Source: Harenicola maris (GTDB taxonomy: Bacteria; Pseudomonadota; Alphaproteobacteria; Rhodobacterales; Rhodobacteraceae). From it: DNA of 64,000 bases. The translations under genes were made by a program, and so were the position numbers. The number at the start of each line of letters is the position of its first letter. Within the stretch, counting starts at the first letter, position 1. Location: positions 124,001-188,000 of the forward strand of contig JADQAZ010000001.1 in the NCBI GenBank assembly GCA_018524345.1. The letters run 5' to 3'. Under the pieces are notes generated by a model that was not told the origin of the DNA, did no database searches, and saw only the letters and a list, made by a program, of their open reading frames with translations. Shown here piece after piece: positions 49,413 through 60,374 of the stretch.

Positions 49413-50435
49413 ATGGAAGCGCCTGATCCCACATTGCGTGCGGCCCCGCTGCCCGAGGATGCCGACCGTGCCCTGCGTCCGCAGGGGCTGGATGAGTTCA
49501 TCGGTCAGGCCGAGGCCCGCGCCAACCTTGCGGTGTTCATAGAGAGTGCGCGGCGGCGCGAGGCGGCGATGGATCACACCCTGTTCCACGGCCCGCCCGG
49601 CTTGGGCAAAACCACATTGGCGCAGATCATGGCGCGCGAGTTGGGGGTGAACTTCCGCATGACCTCTGGCCCTGTTCTGGCCAAGGCGGGGGATCTGGCG
49701 GCGATCCTGACCAACCTTGAGGCGCGCGACGTCCTGTTCATTGACGAGATCCACCGGCTTAACCCCGTTGTGGAAGAGGTGCTTTACCCCGCGCTTGAGG
49801 ATTTCGAGCTTGATCTGGTGATCGGCGAGGGGCCGGCGGCGCGGACGGTGCGGATTGAGTTGCAGCCCTTTACCCTTGTTGGCGCGACCACGCGCCTTGG
49901 GTTGCTGACGACTCCCCTGCGGGATCGTTTCGGCATTCCCACGCGGCTGCAATTCTACACCGTTGAGGAACTGCACCAGATTGTCACGCGGGGCGCGCGG
50001 CTCTTGAACATCGCCTGCGACGAGGCGGGGGCGCGCGAGATTGCCACCCGCGCGCGCGGCACGCCCCGTATCGCAGGGCGGTTGTTGCGCCGTGTGGTGG
50101 ATTTCGCGCTTGTCGAAGGGGACGGGACGATCACCGCCGCCTTGGCGGATAATGCGCTGACACGTCTTGGGGTCGACAAGCTGGGGCTGGACGGGGCCGA
50201 CAGACGCTACCTCACCCTGATCGCAGAGAATTATCAGGGCGGGCCTGTGGGGATCGAGACCATGTCCGCCGCCCTGAGCGAGAGCCGCGACGCCTTGGAA
50301 GAGGTGATCGAGCCCTATTTGTTGCAAACCGGAATGATCCAGCGCACGCCGCGCGGACGGATGCTTGCGGCCCGTGCTTGGTCGCATCTGGGCCTGCCGC
50401 CGCCCGCCGCGCCGGGGCAGGGGGAGTTGATATGA
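49413..50435 (+). CDS. ruvB: Holliday junction branch migration helicase RuvB
   Basis: A 340-residue AAA+ motor: [19 protein letters not shown], Walker [15 protein letters not shown], Walker [17 protein letters not shown], sensor/Arg finger region [14 protein letters not shown]. The C-terminal winged helix ends in [17 protein letters not shown], the family signature. Its stop overlaps the next gene's ATG by four bases. Confidence 0.98.
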   Translation: MEAPDPTLRAAPLPEDADRALRPQGLDEFIGQAEARANLAVFIESARRREAAMDHTLFHGPPGLGKTTLAQIMARELGVNFRMTSGPVLAKAGDLAAILTNLEARDVLFIDEIHRLNPVVEEVLYPALEDFELDLVIGEGPAARTVRIELQPFTLVGATTRLGLLTTPLRDRFGIPTRLQFYTVEELHQIVTRGARLLNIACDEAGAREIATRARGTPRIAGRLLRRVVDFALVEGDGTITAALADNALTRLGVDKLGLDGADRRYLTLIAENYQGGPVGIETMSAALSESRDALEEVIEPYLLQTGMIQRTPRGRMLAARAWSHLGLPPPAAPGQGELI

Positions 50436-51082
50436 GCGATCTGATTGTTCAAACCGAAATCACCGCCGAGGATATCGCGGCCTTGTTCACCCAAAGCGAT
50501 GGCACCTATCGTTTCGCCCGTTGGGGGCGGTCGATTGCGCCGGTTGTCTTCGGGGTGGAGGACGAGACCATCACCCTTGTGAAGGGCGCGGTTGAGGCGA
50601 TCTGCCGTCTGGCGGGCCATGAGATGGCCGAGACGGACCCCGAGCTTGGGGTGAACTTCATGCTGTTTTTCCTGCGCGAATGGGATGATCTGATCGGTGT
50701 GCCCGATCTGGACCGTCTGATCCCCGAGTTGGAGCCCCTGCTGGCGCGGCTGAAGGAGGCCGATGCCAATCAATACCGGATTTTCCGGTTTGACGAAACG
50801 GGCGCGATCAAGGCGGCTTTTGTGTTCCTGCGTATGGATGCGGCGATGCTGGATGTGCCGGCCGATACCCTGTGCCTGACGCAGGTGGCACAGACGATCC
50901 TGCTCTGGTCCGACAAGGCCTTTGCGGAGCGCTCCCCCCTTGCCATGAGCGGCGGGACCACCGTTTTACGGCCGGAGATCGGGGCAGTGATCCGGGCGGC
51001 TTATGATCCGGTGATGCCGGTGCAGGCGGGGGATGACAGCCATGCGCTGCGCCTGTTTGCGCGCATCTCTGCGGCGCAATGA
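50432..51082 (+). CDS. Unknown protein coupled to ruvB and ybgC
   Basis: A 216-residue soluble protein ([19 protein letters not shown]...). No signal, membrane segment, or motif that I can assign. A predicted alpha/beta fold includes [29 protein letters not shown] and [22 protein letters not shown]. The ATG overlaps the ruvB stop and its own stop overlaps the ybgC ATG, so it bridges the ruv and tol gene sets. That position suggests an envelope or cell-division link, but it may be only positional. Confidence 0.75.
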   Translation: MSDLIVQTEITAEDIAALFTQSDGTYRFARWGRSIAPVVFGVEDETITLVKGAVEAICRLAGHEMAETDPELGVNFMLFFLREWDDLIGVPDLDRLIPELEPLLARLKEADANQYRIFRFDETGAIKAAFVFLRMDAAMLDVPADTLCLTQVAQTILLWSDKAFAERSPLAMSGGTTVLRPEIGAVIRAAYDPVMPVQAGDDSHALRLFARISAAQ

Positions 51083-51477
51083 GCGCGCCTTTCATTCACC
51101 GCTTGCGGGTCTATTACGAAGACACCGACATGGCGGGAATCGTCTATTACGCCAATTACCTGCGCTTCATCGAACGGGGGCGCTCTGACTGGGTGCGCGA
51201 GATCGGGATGGACCAGAACGCCATGCGCGAAGAACACGGCATTGTGTTCGCCGTGCGGCGGGTGGAGGCCGACTATCTGGCCCCCGCCAAGCTGGACGAC
51301 GTATTGGTGGTGGAAACCGTTCTGAGCGAGATCAAGGGCGCAAGGTTCATCATGGATCAGCGGGTTTTGCGCGGGGATACAGTGCTTTTCACCGCAAAAG
51401 TGGTGATTGTGGTGATGACACTGCAGGGGCGGCCGACGAAATTACCGGCAACGATCCGCGCATTGTTGGAGAAATAG
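51079..51477 (+). CDS. ybgC: Tol-Pal-associated acyl-CoA thioesterase YbgC
   Basis: A 132-residue hotdog-fold thioesterase. The active-site motif is VYYEDTDMAGIVYYANYLRFIERGR with Asp in the usual place. E. coli YbgC hydrolyses acyl-CoA/ACP at the inner membrane and interacts with phospholipid synthesis proteins. ATG overlaps the previous stop by four bases. tolQ follows after 132 bases that include a small hairpin, CTTGGCA-AGG-TGCCAAG at 51519-51535. Confidence 0.95.
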   Translation: MSAPFIHRLRVYYEDTDMAGIVYYANYLRFIERGRSDWVREIGMDQNAMREEHGIVFAVRRVEADYLAPAKLDDVLVVETVLSEIKGARFIMDQRVLRGDTVLFTAKVVIVVMTLQGRPTKLPATIRALLEK

Positions 51478-51609
51478 CACCACTTGTGCCCCGATATCCG
51501 CCTACGCCCGCCAGAAACCTTGGCAAGGTGCCAAGAAACAGCGTAAACCAACCGTCATAAAGCTGCGCATATAAGAAAGCGGCACGGTCTTGGTAACACG
51601 CAGGCAGAT

Positions 51610-52305
51610 ATGGAAACTGAAGCTCTAGCACTGGCGGGGGAACTTGATTTCTCGCTGCAGGCGCTCTTTTTGCGCGCAACATTCACAGTTCAGATTGTGA
51701 TGGTGATGTTGATCATCGCCTCCTTCTGGTCTTGGAAAATCATCGTCACGAAGCTGATCGCCTATCGTGGGCGCCGCAAAGAGGCGGCGAGTTTTGATGA
51801 GGCGTTTTGGTCCGGCACGCCGCTGGATGAATTGTTCGACCAGATGGGTGCAACGCCCAAGGGCCCCTCGCGCAAGATTTTCGCGGCGGGGATGATCGAA
51901 TGGCGCCGGTCCCACAAGGATGACGGGGCCCTGATCGCGGGCGCGCAGGCGCGAATTGACCGGTCGATGGATGTGGCGATTGCCAAGGAAGCCGAGCAGT
52001 TGAATGGCGGATTGTCCGTTCTGGCCACCGTGGGGGCGACTGCGCCCTTTATCGGTTTGTTCGGGACGGTCTGGGGTATCAAGCATGCCTTTGAGCAGAT
52101 TGCGATTTCGCAATCGACCAACCTTGCCGTGGTTGCGCCGGGGATTGCGGAGGCCTTGCTTGCCACCGCTCTTGGCCTTTTGGCGGCGATCCCTGCGGTT
52201 GTGTTTTATAACAAGCTGAGCGCGGACAGTGACCGGATCGTTGGCAGCTATGAGAGCTTTGCCGATGAATTCGCCACCATCCTGTCGCGCCAGTTGGACA
52301 GCTAG
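51610..52305 (+). CDS. tolQ: Tol-Pal system proton-channel subunit TolQ
   Basis: A 231-residue inner-membrane protein homologous to ExbB/MotA. The first helix is TVQIVMVMLIIASFWSWKIIV; two more are in the C-half with the conserved ATVGATAPFIGLFGTVWGIKHAF and VAPGIAEALLATALGLLAAIPAVVFYNK. With TolR it converts proton flow to work on TolA for outer-membrane constriction at division. First gene of tolQRAB-pal-cpoB. Confidence 0.97.
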   Translation: METEALALAGELDFSLQALFLRATFTVQIVMVMLIIASFWSWKIIVTKLIAYRGRRKEAASFDEAFWSGTPLDELFDQMGATPKGPSRKIFAAGMIEWRRSHKDDGALIAGAQARIDRSMDVAIAKEAEQLNGGLSVLATVGATAPFIGLFGTVWGIKHAFEQIAISQSTNLAVVAPGIAEALLATALGLLAAIPAVVFYNKLSADSDRIVGSYESFADEFATILSRQLDS

Positions 52306-52308
52306 GCC

Positions 52309-52797
52309 ATGGGCGCGAGTGTTCAGCAAGGCGGCGGCGCCAAGAAGCGCCGGGGGCGGCGCAAGAGCCGCCCTGCCGCAATGGCAGAGATCAACGTCAC
52401 GCCCTTTGTCGATGTGATGCTGGTGCTGCTTATCATCTTTATGGTCGCCGCGCCGCTGTTGACCGTGGGCGTGCCTGTGGAGCTGCCCAAGACCGCCGCG
52501 CAGGCCCTGCCGAGCGAGCAGGAGGAGCCCCTGACCGTGACCCTGACTGCCGAGGGCACCATGTTGATCCAGACGACCGAGACCGCAGAGGATGATCTGA
52601 TCCCCAAGCTGCGCGCGATTGCGGCGGAGCGGGGCGATAACAAGGTCTTCCTGCGGGCCGACGGGGCGATCGCCTATGAGCGGGTGATGCGTGTGATGGG
52701 CGCGCTCAATGCGGGCGGTTTCAATAACATCGGTCTGGTGACAGACACCGGCGGGCCGCGCCTTGATGGCACCGGCGATGCCGGGAATGACGGGTAA
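52309..52797 (+). CDS. tolR: Tol-Pal system subunit TolR
   Basis: A 162-residue ExbD-type protein. One N-terminal membrane helix carries the essential Asp: AEINVTPFVDVMLVLLIIFMV. The rest is a periplasmic domain (VELPKTAAQALPSEQEEP...). A longer Arg/Lys-rich cytoplasmic tail (KKRRGRRKSR) precedes the helix than in E. coli. It lies three bases after tolQ. Confidence 0.97.
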   Translation: MGASVQQGGGAKKRRGRRKSRPAAMAEINVTPFVDVMLVLLIIFMVAAPLLTVGVPVELPKTAAQALPSEQEEPLTVTLTAEGTMLIQTTETAEDDLIPKLRAIAAERGDNKVFLRADGAIAYERVMRVMGALNAGGFNNIGLVTDTGGPRLDGTGDAGNDG

Positions 52798-52803
52798 CCG
52801 GCC

Positions 52804-54069
52804 ATGGCCGCACGGGATGGCACAAAGCTTTTGGATGTTGGCACGGTGGTGTCGGCGGGCGGGCATCTTGGCCTGATCGGTTGGGCTTTGCTTGGCGGAT
52901 TGTTCCAATCCCATGACCCGCAGGACGCCATGCAGGTGACCGAAGTCACCATGATGACGAGCGAGGAGTTCGCGGCGCTGACGGCTGCGCCCTCTGCCGA
53001 GCCTGCGGAGGTGATCACGCCGGAGCCTGAAGCGCCCGAACCGGAGACCGAGGAGCCGGTGCAGCCGGAGCCAGAGGTCACCCCGCCCGCGCCGCAAACC
53101 CCGCCGGAACCGGAGCTCGCGCCAGAGCCGCCCGCAGCCGAGACCGTGCCGGAGGAGCCGGTTCAGCCCGAGCCGGAACAGCCCGCCGCCGCCGAAACCG
53201 CGCCAGAGGCGCCAGAGCCCCTGCCCGAAACGCAGGTGGTGACCGCGCCGCCGGAAATTACCGCGCCGACGCCAGAGGTCGAGGACACGCCCGAGGGCGC
53301 GGCCCTTGTGCTGGATACCTCTGCCCGGCCGAAGCCGCGCCCCGCCGCCCGCGTCGCCCCGACCCCAGCGGTTCAGCCGGAGCCGGACGCCGCAGCCGCG
53401 CCTGATGTGCAGGAAGCCGCGAACCCGGAGGAGTCCGATCAGGCCGAGCAAGCCGAAGAGGTGCAGGAAGCCGCCGCGCCAGAGGCCGCCGCAACCGAGA
53501 TCGTGACAGAGGCCGAAACCCCGACAGGGGGCGAGGTTGTCTCCGACCTTGCGCCCACTGGCGCGCCGCGCCCGCCAAGCCGCCCCGCCCGCCTTGCGGA
53601 GCGCCGGGCAGAGGCCGTGGCGGCGCAGGAGGCCGCCCGAGAGGCGGCGCAGCAGGCCGCGCAGGAAACCCCCAGCCAAAGCGCCACACAAAGCGCTGTG
53701 GAAGAGGCCCTTGCCAGCGGCACCCAGTCCACCACGCCCTCCGGCCCGCCCCTTACGGCGGGCGAGAAGGACGCGCTGCGCATTGCGGTGCAGCAATGCT
53801 GGAACGTGGGCAGCCTGTCGAGCGAGGCCCTGCGGGTGACGGTGACTGTCTCGGTCAAGATGCAGCAGAACGGCAAGCCCGACACAGGCTCGCTTCGGAT
53901 GGTCGGCGCGGAGGGCGGCAGTCAGGCCGCCGCAAAACAGGCCTATGAGGCCGCGCGCCGTGCGATTATTCTGTGCGGCAACAACGGTTTCAATCTGCCT
54001 GCGGAGAAATACAGCCAATGGCGCGAGATCGAGATGGTATTCAACCCCGAGCGGATGCGGATCAAATGA
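52804..54069 (+). CDS. tolA: TolA-like cell envelope protein
   Basis: A 421-residue protein. One N-terminal helix ([20 protein letters not shown]) anchors it. Residues ~55-190 are Pro/Glu-rich with imprecise PEPE-type repeats, expected to be extended. An Ala/Arg/Gln-rich helical stretch ([20 protein letters not shown]) follows. The C-terminal ~105 residues ([20 protein letters not shown] to FNPERMRIK) match the TolA III domain with its paired Cys. It spans the periplasm to reach TolB/Pal. Low sequence identity in the linker is normal. Confidence 0.92.
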   Translation: MAARDGTKLLDVGTVVSAGGHLGLIGWALLGGLFQSHDPQDAMQVTEVTMMTSEEFAALTAAPSAEPAEVITPEPEAPEPETEEPVQPEPEVTPPAPQTPPEPELAPEPPAAETVPEEPVQPEPEQPAAAETAPEAPEPLPETQVVTAPPEITAPTPEVEDTPEGAALVLDTSARPKPRPAARVAPTPAVQPEPDAAAAPDVQEAANPEESDQAEQAEEVQEAAAPEAAATEIVTEAETPTGGEVVSDLAPTGAPRPPSRPARLAERRAEAVAAQEAAREAAQQAAQETPSQSATQSAVEEALASGTQSTTPSGPPLTAGEKDALRIAVQQCWNVGSLSSEALRVTVTVSVKMQQNGKPDTGSLRMVGAEGGSQAAAKQAYEAARRAIILCGNNGFNLPAEKYSQWREIEMVFNPERMRIK

Positions 54070-54157
54070 TCGGTGGCGGCGGGCAAACGGGTGCTGGCGG
54101 TGGATGGGCAAAGCGCGCCCTGCTGCGAGCTTCCCTGTGGTAGGAAAGAAGAGTGCG

Positions 54158-55483
54158 ATGAAACAGGTTATCAAATCTATGCTGGCGGCATTGGCCCTGA
54201 CGGTTGGTGCCATGCCGGTTCTGGCGCAGGACGGGCCGCTGCGGATTGAAATCACCGAGGGTGTGATCGAGCCGCTGCCTGTGGCCGTGCCGAATTTCAT
54301 CGCGGAAAACGATGCCGCCGCCGATCTGGCGCGGCAGATGGCCGATGTGATCGCCGCCGACCTGACAGGCACGGGCCTGTTCCGCGAGATTTCCGAAGAT
54401 GCCTTTATCAGCCGCATCACCAGCTTTGACAGCCCTGTGGCCTATGCGGACTGGAAGGCGATCAATGCGCAGGCCTTGGTGACGGGGGCGGTTTCTGTTT
54501 CTGGCGATGGCCGTGTGACGGTGAAGTTCCGCTTGTTCGATGTGTTTGCCGAGACCGATCTGGGCGAGGGCTTGCAGCTTGCCGGATCGACCAACAGCTG
54601 GCGTCGCCTTGCCCATAAGGTCGCCGATCAGGTTTATAGCCGGATCACCGGCGAGGGCGGCTATTTCGACAGCCGTGTTGTGTTTGTTTCCGAAGACGGG
54701 CCGAAGAACGCGCGGCTAAAGCGCCTTGCGGTGATGGATTATGACGGCGCGAACCTGCAATATCTGACGGACAGTTCGACCATTGTGCTGGCGCCGCGTT
54801 TCTCGCCCACGGGCGACCGCGTGCTTTACACCAGCTACGCCACGGGGTTCCCCAAGGTGCATGTTCTGGATGTTGGCACGGTGCAAACCCGCATTCTGGA
54901 TGACCAGCCCGGCACGATGACCTTTGCGCCGCGCTTTGCCCCCAACGGGCAGACGGTTGTCTTCTCTCTCGAACAGGGGGGCAACACGGATATCTATTCG
55001 CTGAACCCCGGCTCTACCGCGACGCGGCTGACAAGCTCTCCCTCGATCGAGACCGCGCCGAGCTACTCCCCCGATGGCAGCCAGATCGTGTTCGAAAGCG
55101 ACCGTTCCGGCGCGCCGCAGCTGTATATCATGCCGGCAACGGGCGGGGAGCCGCGCCGGATCAGCTTTGGCGAGGGGCGTTATGGCACGCCCGTCTGGTC
55201 GCCGCGCGGCGATCTGATCGCCTTTACCAAGCAATCGCAGGGCCGGTTCCACATTGGCGTGATGCGCACGGATGGCTCCGAAGAGCGGCTTTTGACCGCG
55301 AGTTTTCTGGACGAGGGCCCGACTTGGGCCCCCAATGGCCGCGTGATCATGTTCACGCGGGTTGGCTCCGGAGCGGGCGGGCAGCCTGCGCTTTATTCGG
55401 TGGATATTTCGGGGCGCAACCTGCGCCGTGTGACCACCCCCAGCCCGGGGTCAGACCCGGCCTGGTCGCCGCTCTTGCCCTAG
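54158..55483 (+). CDS. tolB: Tol-Pal system periplasmic protein TolB
   Basis: A 441-residue protein with signal [24 protein letters not shown]. The N-terminal alpha/beta domain is followed by a six-bladed beta-propeller whose blades repeat [39 protein letters not shown] and [12 protein letters not shown]. It shuttles between Pal and TolA. The ATG at 54158 fits the signal peptide. It starts 88 bases after tolA. Confidence 0.97.
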   Translation: MKQVIKSMLAALALTVGAMPVLAQDGPLRIEITEGVIEPLPVAVPNFIAENDAAADLARQMADVIAADLTGTGLFREISEDAFISRITSFDSPVAYADWKAINAQALVTGAVSVSGDGRVTVKFRLFDVFAETDLGEGLQLAGSTNSWRRLAHKVADQVYSRITGEGGYFDSRVVFVSEDGPKNARLKRLAVMDYDGANLQYLTDSSTIVLAPRFSPTGDRVLYTSYATGFPKVHVLDVGTVQTRILDDQPGTMTFAPRFAPNGQTVVFSLEQGGNTDIYSLNPGSTATRLTSSPSIETAPSYSPDGSQIVFESDRSGAPQLYIMPATGGEPRRISFGEGRYGTPVWSPRGDLIAFTKQSQGRFHIGVMRTDGSEERLLTASFLDEGPTWAPNGRVIMFTRVGSGAGGQPALYSVDISGRNLRRVTTPSPGSDPAWSPLLP

Positions 55484-55571
55484 TGGTGCAAGGCGATTCC
55501 CAAACTCATGCGGGGCTGATATAGTCTCTGCAAAACATGATACGTCAGTCAAACCCGAGCAGGATACAGAA

Positions 55572-56105
55572 ATGACTTTCCCCTTTGTTAAACCCGCGCT
55601 GATCGCGGCCCTCGTCCTTGGCCTTACCGCCTGCACCGATGCTGGCCGTTTTGGCAAGGGCGGTAGCGGCGATGACGCCGCCGCGTTGAACGCCACCGGC
55701 ATCGATCAGAACGCGCTTGATCCGGCCAATGATCCGAACAGCCCGGCCTATTTCCAGCAGAAGGTTGGCGACCGTGTGCTCTTTGCGGTGGATCAGTCCA
55801 GCGTGTCGGTTGATGGCCGCGTGACCCTTGACGGGCAGGCCAACTGGCTGACCCAGAACCCGAGCTATAGCGCCATCATCGAAGGCCACGCAGACGAGCA
55901 GGGCACACGCGAATACAACCTTGCTCTCGGGGCGCGCCGTGCCAATGCGGTTCAGGAATACCTGATTTCGCGGGGCGTTGCGGGCAACCGTTTGCGCACT
56001 GTAACCTACGGCAAGGAGCGCCCGCTTGAGGTGTGTTCCGAAGAGGCCTGCTATGCCAAAAACCGCCGGGCCGTGACGGTTCTGTCGGCGGGTCTGGGCA
56101 GCTAG
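55572..56105 (+). CDS. pal: Peptidoglycan-associated lipoprotein Pal
   Basis: A 177-residue outer-membrane lipoprotein: signal ending in lipobox LTAC. The OmpA-like domain binds peptidoglycan through IIEGHADEQGTREYNLALGARRANAV and ends YGKERPLEVCSEEACYAKNRRAV. Length is normal. It anchors the outer membrane to the wall and is the endpoint of TolQRAB. Confidence 0.97.
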   Translation: MTFPFVKPALIAALVLGLTACTDAGRFGKGGSGDDAAALNATGIDQNALDPANDPNSPAYFQQKVGDRVLFAVDQSSVSVDGRVTLDGQANWLTQNPSYSAIIEGHADEQGTREYNLALGARRANAVQEYLISRGVAGNRLRTVTYGKERPLEVCSEEACYAKNRRAVTVLSAGLGS

Positions 56106-56128
56106 GGCTGTTAAGAAGGGGGGCCGCT

Positions 56129-56980
56129 GTGGGGTTCGCGATCAAGACAAAGCTGGGCGCTTGCGTTCTGACCATCGGCTTGGCTCTGGCCGCGCCGATG
56201 CCGGTTCTGGCGCAAAGTCAGGCAGAGACATTGGCCGATATTCGACAGGAGATGTCGGTTCTTTTCGTTGAGCTGCAAAAGCTCAAACGCGAGATGTCGA
56301 CGACTCAGGGGGCTGGCGGCGTTGCCGTCAGCGGCTCCATGCTGGACCGTGTCGATGCGATCGAGGGCCAGTTGCAGCGGCTGACCGCCCGCACCGAAGA
56401 GCTTGAGAACCGGATTACGCGGATTGTCGCCGATGGCACGCGCCAGCTGGGCGATCTGGAATTCCGGCTGTGCGAGCTTGAACCGGGCTGTGATCTTGGC
56501 AGTCTTGGGCAGGGTAATACCCTCGGCGGGGGCGAGGCCCCGACCGCCGCGCCCGCACCTGCGCCGCAGGTGGATACGGGCGGCGGTGCACAGCTTGCCG
56601 TGAGCGAGCAGGCAGATTTTGATCGGGCGAAGGGGGACCTCGACTCGGGTAGCTTTCGCAGCGCCGCTGAAAAGTTTGCGGCCTTCACCGAGACCTACCC
56701 GGGCGGACCGCTGACCGCTGCGGCGCATATCCTGCGCGGTGATGCCCTGAAGGGGGCGGGTGATCTGGGCCCCTCTGCGCGGGCCTATCTGGATGCTTTT
56801 TCAAGCGAGCCTGAGGGGCGTTTGGCCCCCGCGGCCCTGTTCAAGCTGGGCATGGGCCTGAATGATCTTGGCCAGACGAATGAGGCCTGCGTGACACTGG
56901 GCGAGGTGCAGACGCGCTTCCCGGATGCCGAGGTCGCCTTTGAGGCCGGAGCCGCACGGCGATCCATTGGATGCCCCTGA
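56129..56980 (+). CDS. cpoB: Cell division coordinator CpoB (YbgF)
   Basis: A 283-residue periplasmic protein. Signal VGFAIKTKLGACVLTIGLALAAPMPVLAQ; then a coiled-coil trimerisation helix (ADIRQEMSVLFVELQKLKREM and following), a Pro/Ala linker, and C-terminal TPR-like repeats (FDRAKGDLDSGSFRSAAEKFAAF). CpoB links PBP1B and Tol at the septum. GTG start at 56129 has AAGGGGGG five bases upstream. Its 3' end overlaps the possible tilS start. Confidence 0.9.
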   Translation: MGFAIKTKLGACVLTIGLALAAPMPVLAQSQAETLADIRQEMSVLFVELQKLKREMSTTQGAGGVAVSGSMLDRVDAIEGQLQRLTARTEELENRITRIVADGTRQLGDLEFRLCELEPGCDLGSLGQGNTLGGGEAPTAAPAPAPQVDTGGGAQLAVSEQADFDRAKGDLDSGSFRSAAEKFAAFTETYPGGPLTAAAHILRGDALKGAGDLGPSARAYLDAFSSEPEGRLAPAALFKLGMGLNDLGQTNEACVTLGEVQTRFPDAEVAFEAGAARRSIGCP

Positions 56981-58256
56981 CCTAACCACCCGTTTCGCCG
57001 CCGAGATGGAACGCCTTTTGCCGCAGGTGCCGCCTGCGGGCCTTGGGCTTGCGGTTTCGGGCGGCTCTGACAGCACAGCATTGATGCATCTGGCGGCGGA
57101 ATGGGCGCAGGGGCGCGGCTGTGCCCTTTCGGTTCTGACTGTGGATCACGGGCTGCGTGCCGCTGCCGCCGATGAGGCCCTGCAGGTGGCGGCGCAGGCG
57201 CGTGCGCTTGGCCTGCCGCATCAAACCATCCGCTGGGAGGGGTGGAGCGGTCAGGGCAATCTGCAAGACGCGGCGCGGCGGGCGCGCCACGCCATCATCG
57301 CGAAGTGGCGCGGGGAGATAGGCCATATCCTATTGGGACATACGCAGGACGATCAGGCGGAAACCGTGCTGATGCATCTGTTGCGGGGATCGGGCGTGGA
57401 TGGTTTGGCGGGCATGGCGCCCCTGCGGCGTATTTCGCCCCAAGGGGGCGAAACCGCCGCAGGGGCGCCGGGGGGGGCGGATCAGGGTTTCACCCTGATC
57501 CGCCCCCTGCTGAACACGCCGCGCGCAGAATTGCGCGCTTATCTTGGCGCGCGCGGCATCGCTTGGTCTGACGATCCCAGCAATGAGGACGAGGCCTATG
57601 ACCGCGTGCGCGCCCGCAAGGCGATTGCGGGCGGGGAGGGCGGGCTTGACCCGCGCGTCTTGGCGCAGACGGCGCGGCGCATGGCGCGGGCGGCGCAGGC
57701 TCTGCGGCGGATGTCGCATCGGGCGGCGGAGGCGCATGCGCGGGCCGAGCAGGGGGATATCGTTTTTTCGCCCGAGGTCTTCGGGCTGGATGACGAACTG
57801 CAGCTTCGGCTGCTGGCGGGGGCATTGTCTTGGGTCTCCTCGGCGCAGTATCGACCGCGAGAGGCCGCCTTGATCGGCGCGATCAGGGCCGCGGCGGAGG
57901 GGAGGGACGCGAGTCTGCATGGCTGTTTGATCCTCGCGCGGCGCGGCGGTTTGCGCGTGACGCGGGAATATGCCGCCGTGGCGGACCTGCGCGCGCCCGC
58001 AGGGGCGCTTTGGGATGATCGCTGGCATCTTGCCTGTGAGGCTCAGGGCGCTGAGGTGCGCGCGACGGGGGAGGAGGGGCTTGCCCAGATCGAGCTGCCC
58101 AAGGAGCGCCCGCCACGGCAGGCGATTCTGTCGCAGCCCGCAATCTGGCGCGACAATCGTGTGATTTCTGCCCCACTGGTCGGTTGGGGGGCGAAATGCA
58201 CCGTTGAATTGCGGCCTAGGCGTGGTGATTTCGCGCAGAGCCTCTTAGGCGATTGA
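56967..58256 (+). CDS. tilS: tRNA(Ile)-lysidine synthetase
   Basis: A 429-residue N-type ATP pyrophosphatase: LGLAVSGGSDSTALMHLA carries the SGGxDS loop, with LTVDHGLRAAAADEA and LLGHTQDDQAETVLMHLLRGSG. It changes C34 of the CAU-anticodon tRNA-Ile to lysidine. A C-terminal domain is present but short. The start is unclear: TTG at 56967 overlaps cpoB by 14 bases; an ATG at 57006 and another at 56925 are alternatives, none with a strong ribosome site. Confidence 0.94.
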   Translation: MDAPDLTTRFAAEMERLLPQVPPAGLGLAVSGGSDSTALMHLAAEWAQGRGCALSVLTVDHGLRAAAADEALQVAAQARALGLPHQTIRWEGWSGQGNLQDAARRARHAIIAKWRGEIGHILLGHTQDDQAETVLMHLLRGSGVDGLAGMAPLRRISPQGGETAAGAPGGADQGFTLIRPLLNTPRAELRAYLGARGIAWSDDPSNEDEAYDRVRARKAIAGGEGGLDPRVLAQTARRMARAAQALRRMSHRAAEAHARAEQGDIVFSPEVFGLDDELQLRLLAGALSWVSSAQYRPREAALIGAIRAAAEGRDASLHGCLILARRGGLRVTREYAAVADLRAPAGALWDDRWHLACEAQGAEVRATGEEGLAQIELPKERPPRQAILSQPAIWRDNRVISAPLVGWGAKCTVELRPRRGDFAQSLLGD

Positions 58257-58311
58257 ACATAGCCACCGAAGCCTTATCTTAGGGGCAACTAATCATCGGA
58301 GATAACCAACC

Positions 58312-60237
58312 GTGGGCAACGCGAGAAATATCGCCTTTTGGGTCGTTCTGTTTGTTCTGATCCTTGCGCTCTTTAACCTGTTCAGCAACGGCCAAACGCC
58401 GATTGCCGGTCAGGATCGTCCTTATTCCGAGTTCGTGCGGGCCGTTGAAAACGGCCAAGTCGACTCGGTGACGATCGACGGGGAGAAGATGCGCGTCGCA
58501 GGCAAAGACGGCACCAATTACATCACCATCCTGCCAGAGGGCGTGGATGTGACGGAGCGTTTGATTGACAACAACGTCGCCGTGAAGGCCGAGGCACAGC
58601 AGCAGAACGGCATCCTTGCCTATCTGGGCACGCTGTTGCCTTTCATCATTCTGATCGGCATCTGGATTTTCCTGATGAATCGGATGCAGGGTGGCGGCAA
58701 GGGCGGGGCCATGGGCTTTGGCAAGTCGAAGGCGAAGCTTTTGACCGAGAAGCACGGGCGCGTCACCTTTGATGATGTGGCTGGTATTGATGAGGCGAAA
58801 GAGGAGCTTGAGGAGATCGTCGAGTTCCTGCGCAACCCGCAGAAGTTCTCGCGTCTTGGCGGCAAAATCCCTAAGGGTGCTTTGCTGGTGGGCCCTCCGG
58901 GCACGGGTAAAACCCTTTTGGCGCGTGCCATTGCGGGGGAGGCGGGCGTGCCCTTCTTCACCATCTCTGGTTCCGACTTTGTCGAGATGTTCGTGGGCGT
59001 TGGTGCGAGCCGTGTGCGCGACATGTTCGAGCAGGCCAAGAAGAACGCCCCCTGTATCGTGTTCATCGACGAGATCGACGCCGTAGGCCGCTCGCGGGGT
59101 GTTGGCTACGGCGGCGGCAATGACGAGCGTGAGCAGACCTTGAACCAGCTTTTGGTCGAGATGGACGGTTTTGAGGCCAACGAGGGCATCATCATCGTGG
59201 CCGCGACCAACCGCCCAGACGTTCTTGACCCTGCGCTGCTGCGTCCGGGTCGGTTTGACCGTCAGGTGCAGGTGCCGAACCCCGACATCAAGGGGCGCGA
59301 GAAGATCCTCGGCGTGCATGCCCGCAAGGTGCCGCTTGGCCCCGATGTGGATCTGCGCATCATTGCCCGTGGCTCCCCCGGGTTCTCCGGTGCGGACCTT
59401 GCGAACCTTGTGAACGAGGCGGCGCTTATGGCCGCCCGTGTGGGGCGCCGGTTTGTCACCATGGAGGACTTCGAGAGTGCCAAGGACAAGGTCATGATGG
59501 GAGCGGAGCGCCGCTCCATGGTGATGTCCGAGGACGAGAAGATGCTGACGGCTTACCACGAGGCGGGCCACGCGATTGTGGGCCTGAACGTGCCGCAGCA
59601 TGATCCGATCCACAAGGCGACGATCATTCCGCGGGGCCGTGCCCTTGGCTTGGTCATGAGCCTGCCGGAGCGCGACCAGCTGTCTGTCAGCCGCACCAAG
59701 TATACCTCCAAGATCGCCATGGCGATGGGGGGCAAGGTGGCCGAGGAGCTGAAGTTCGGGCCGGAGAATGTCACCTCTGGTGCGACATCGGATATTCAGC
59801 AGGTGTCGAAGATTGCCCGCGCCATGGTTACGCAGTTCGGCTTTTCCGAGGAGCTGGGCCATGTGGATTACGCCAATGAGCAGCAGTCCTATCTGGGCAG
59901 CTATGGCGGCGGCACATCCCACAGTCAGGAAACCCAGAAGATCATCGACCAGAAGGTTAAGGAGCTGATCGACGAGGGCTATGACACGGCCAAGCGTATC
60001 CTGACCGAGAAGAACGACGAATGGGAACGGCTGGCGCAGGGGCTTTTGGAATACGAAACCCTGACCGGTGCGGAAATCCAGCGTGTGATCAACGGCGAGC
60101 CGCCGAAATCGGGCGATGACGATGACAATGCGCCGGACAATGGCGGGGCGCCTTCCTTGACGGCGATCCCGAAAACCAAGCCCAAGGCCAAACGCGGGCC
60201 AGAGGGTGACGGCGACATGGAGCCTGATCCAGCATAA
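58312..60237 (+). CDS. ftsH: ATP-dependent zinc metalloprotease FtsH
   Basis: A 641-residue membrane AAA+ protease with two helices (residues ~8-26 and ~103-122). AAA motifs: [37 protein letters not shown], and [25 protein letters not shown]. The zinc site is [12 protein letters not shown] near residue 415. It degrades membrane and regulatory proteins; in Gammaproteobacteria that includes sigma-32. GTG start at 58312. A terminator follows directly. Confidence 0.98.
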   Translation: MGNARNIAFWVVLFVLILALFNLFSNGQTPIAGQDRPYSEFVRAVENGQVDSVTIDGEKMRVAGKDGTNYITILPEGVDVTERLIDNNVAVKAEAQQQNGILAYLGTLLPFIILIGIWIFLMNRMQGGGKGGAMGFGKSKAKLLTEKHGRVTFDDVAGIDEAKEELEEIVEFLRNPQKFSRLGGKIPKGALLVGPPGTGKTLLARAIAGEAGVPFFTISGSDFVEMFVGVGASRVRDMFEQAKKNAPCIVFIDEIDAVGRSRGVGYGGGNDEREQTLNQLLVEMDGFEANEGIIIVAATNRPDVLDPALLRPGRFDRQVQVPNPDIKGREKILGVHARKVPLGPDVDLRIIARGSPGFSGADLANLVNEAALMAARVGRRFVTMEDFESAKDKVMMGAERRSMVMSEDEKMLTAYHEAGHAIVGLNVPQHDPIHKATIIPRGRALGLVMSLPERDQLSVSRTKYTSKIAMAMGGKVAEELKFGPENVTSGATSDIQQVSKIARAMVTQFGFSEELGHVDYANEQQSYLGSYGGGTSHSQETQKIIDQKVKELIDEGYDTAKRILTEKNDEWERLAQGLLEYETLTGAEIQRVINGEPPKSGDDDDNAPDNGGAPSLTAIPKTKPKAKRGPEGDGDMEPDPA

Positions 60238-60241
60238 GTTC

Positions 60242-60275
60242 AAAAGGGCCGCCGCGAGGTGGCCCTTTTCTTTTG
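60242..60275 (+). terminator. Intrinsic terminator of ftsH
   Basis: AAAAGGGCC-(10 bases)-GGCCCTTTT followed by CTTTT. The stem begins five bases after the ftsH stop and runs into a T-rich tract. Confidence 0.85.
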
Positions 60276-60374
60276 GGGCGGGTTTTGGCCCATGGGGGCG
60301 GGGCTCTCTTGCCCGTTTGCCGGGATGGTGGCACCATCCGCGCCATAGCAGCAAATTGATAAAAGAGGCTCCCG

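Noticed and set aside
51625-54420. 931-codon minus-strand open frame opposite tolQRA
   Set aside because: Covers three well-supported genes antisense; composition is Arg/Gly/Leu-biased as expected of shadows in GC-rich DNA.
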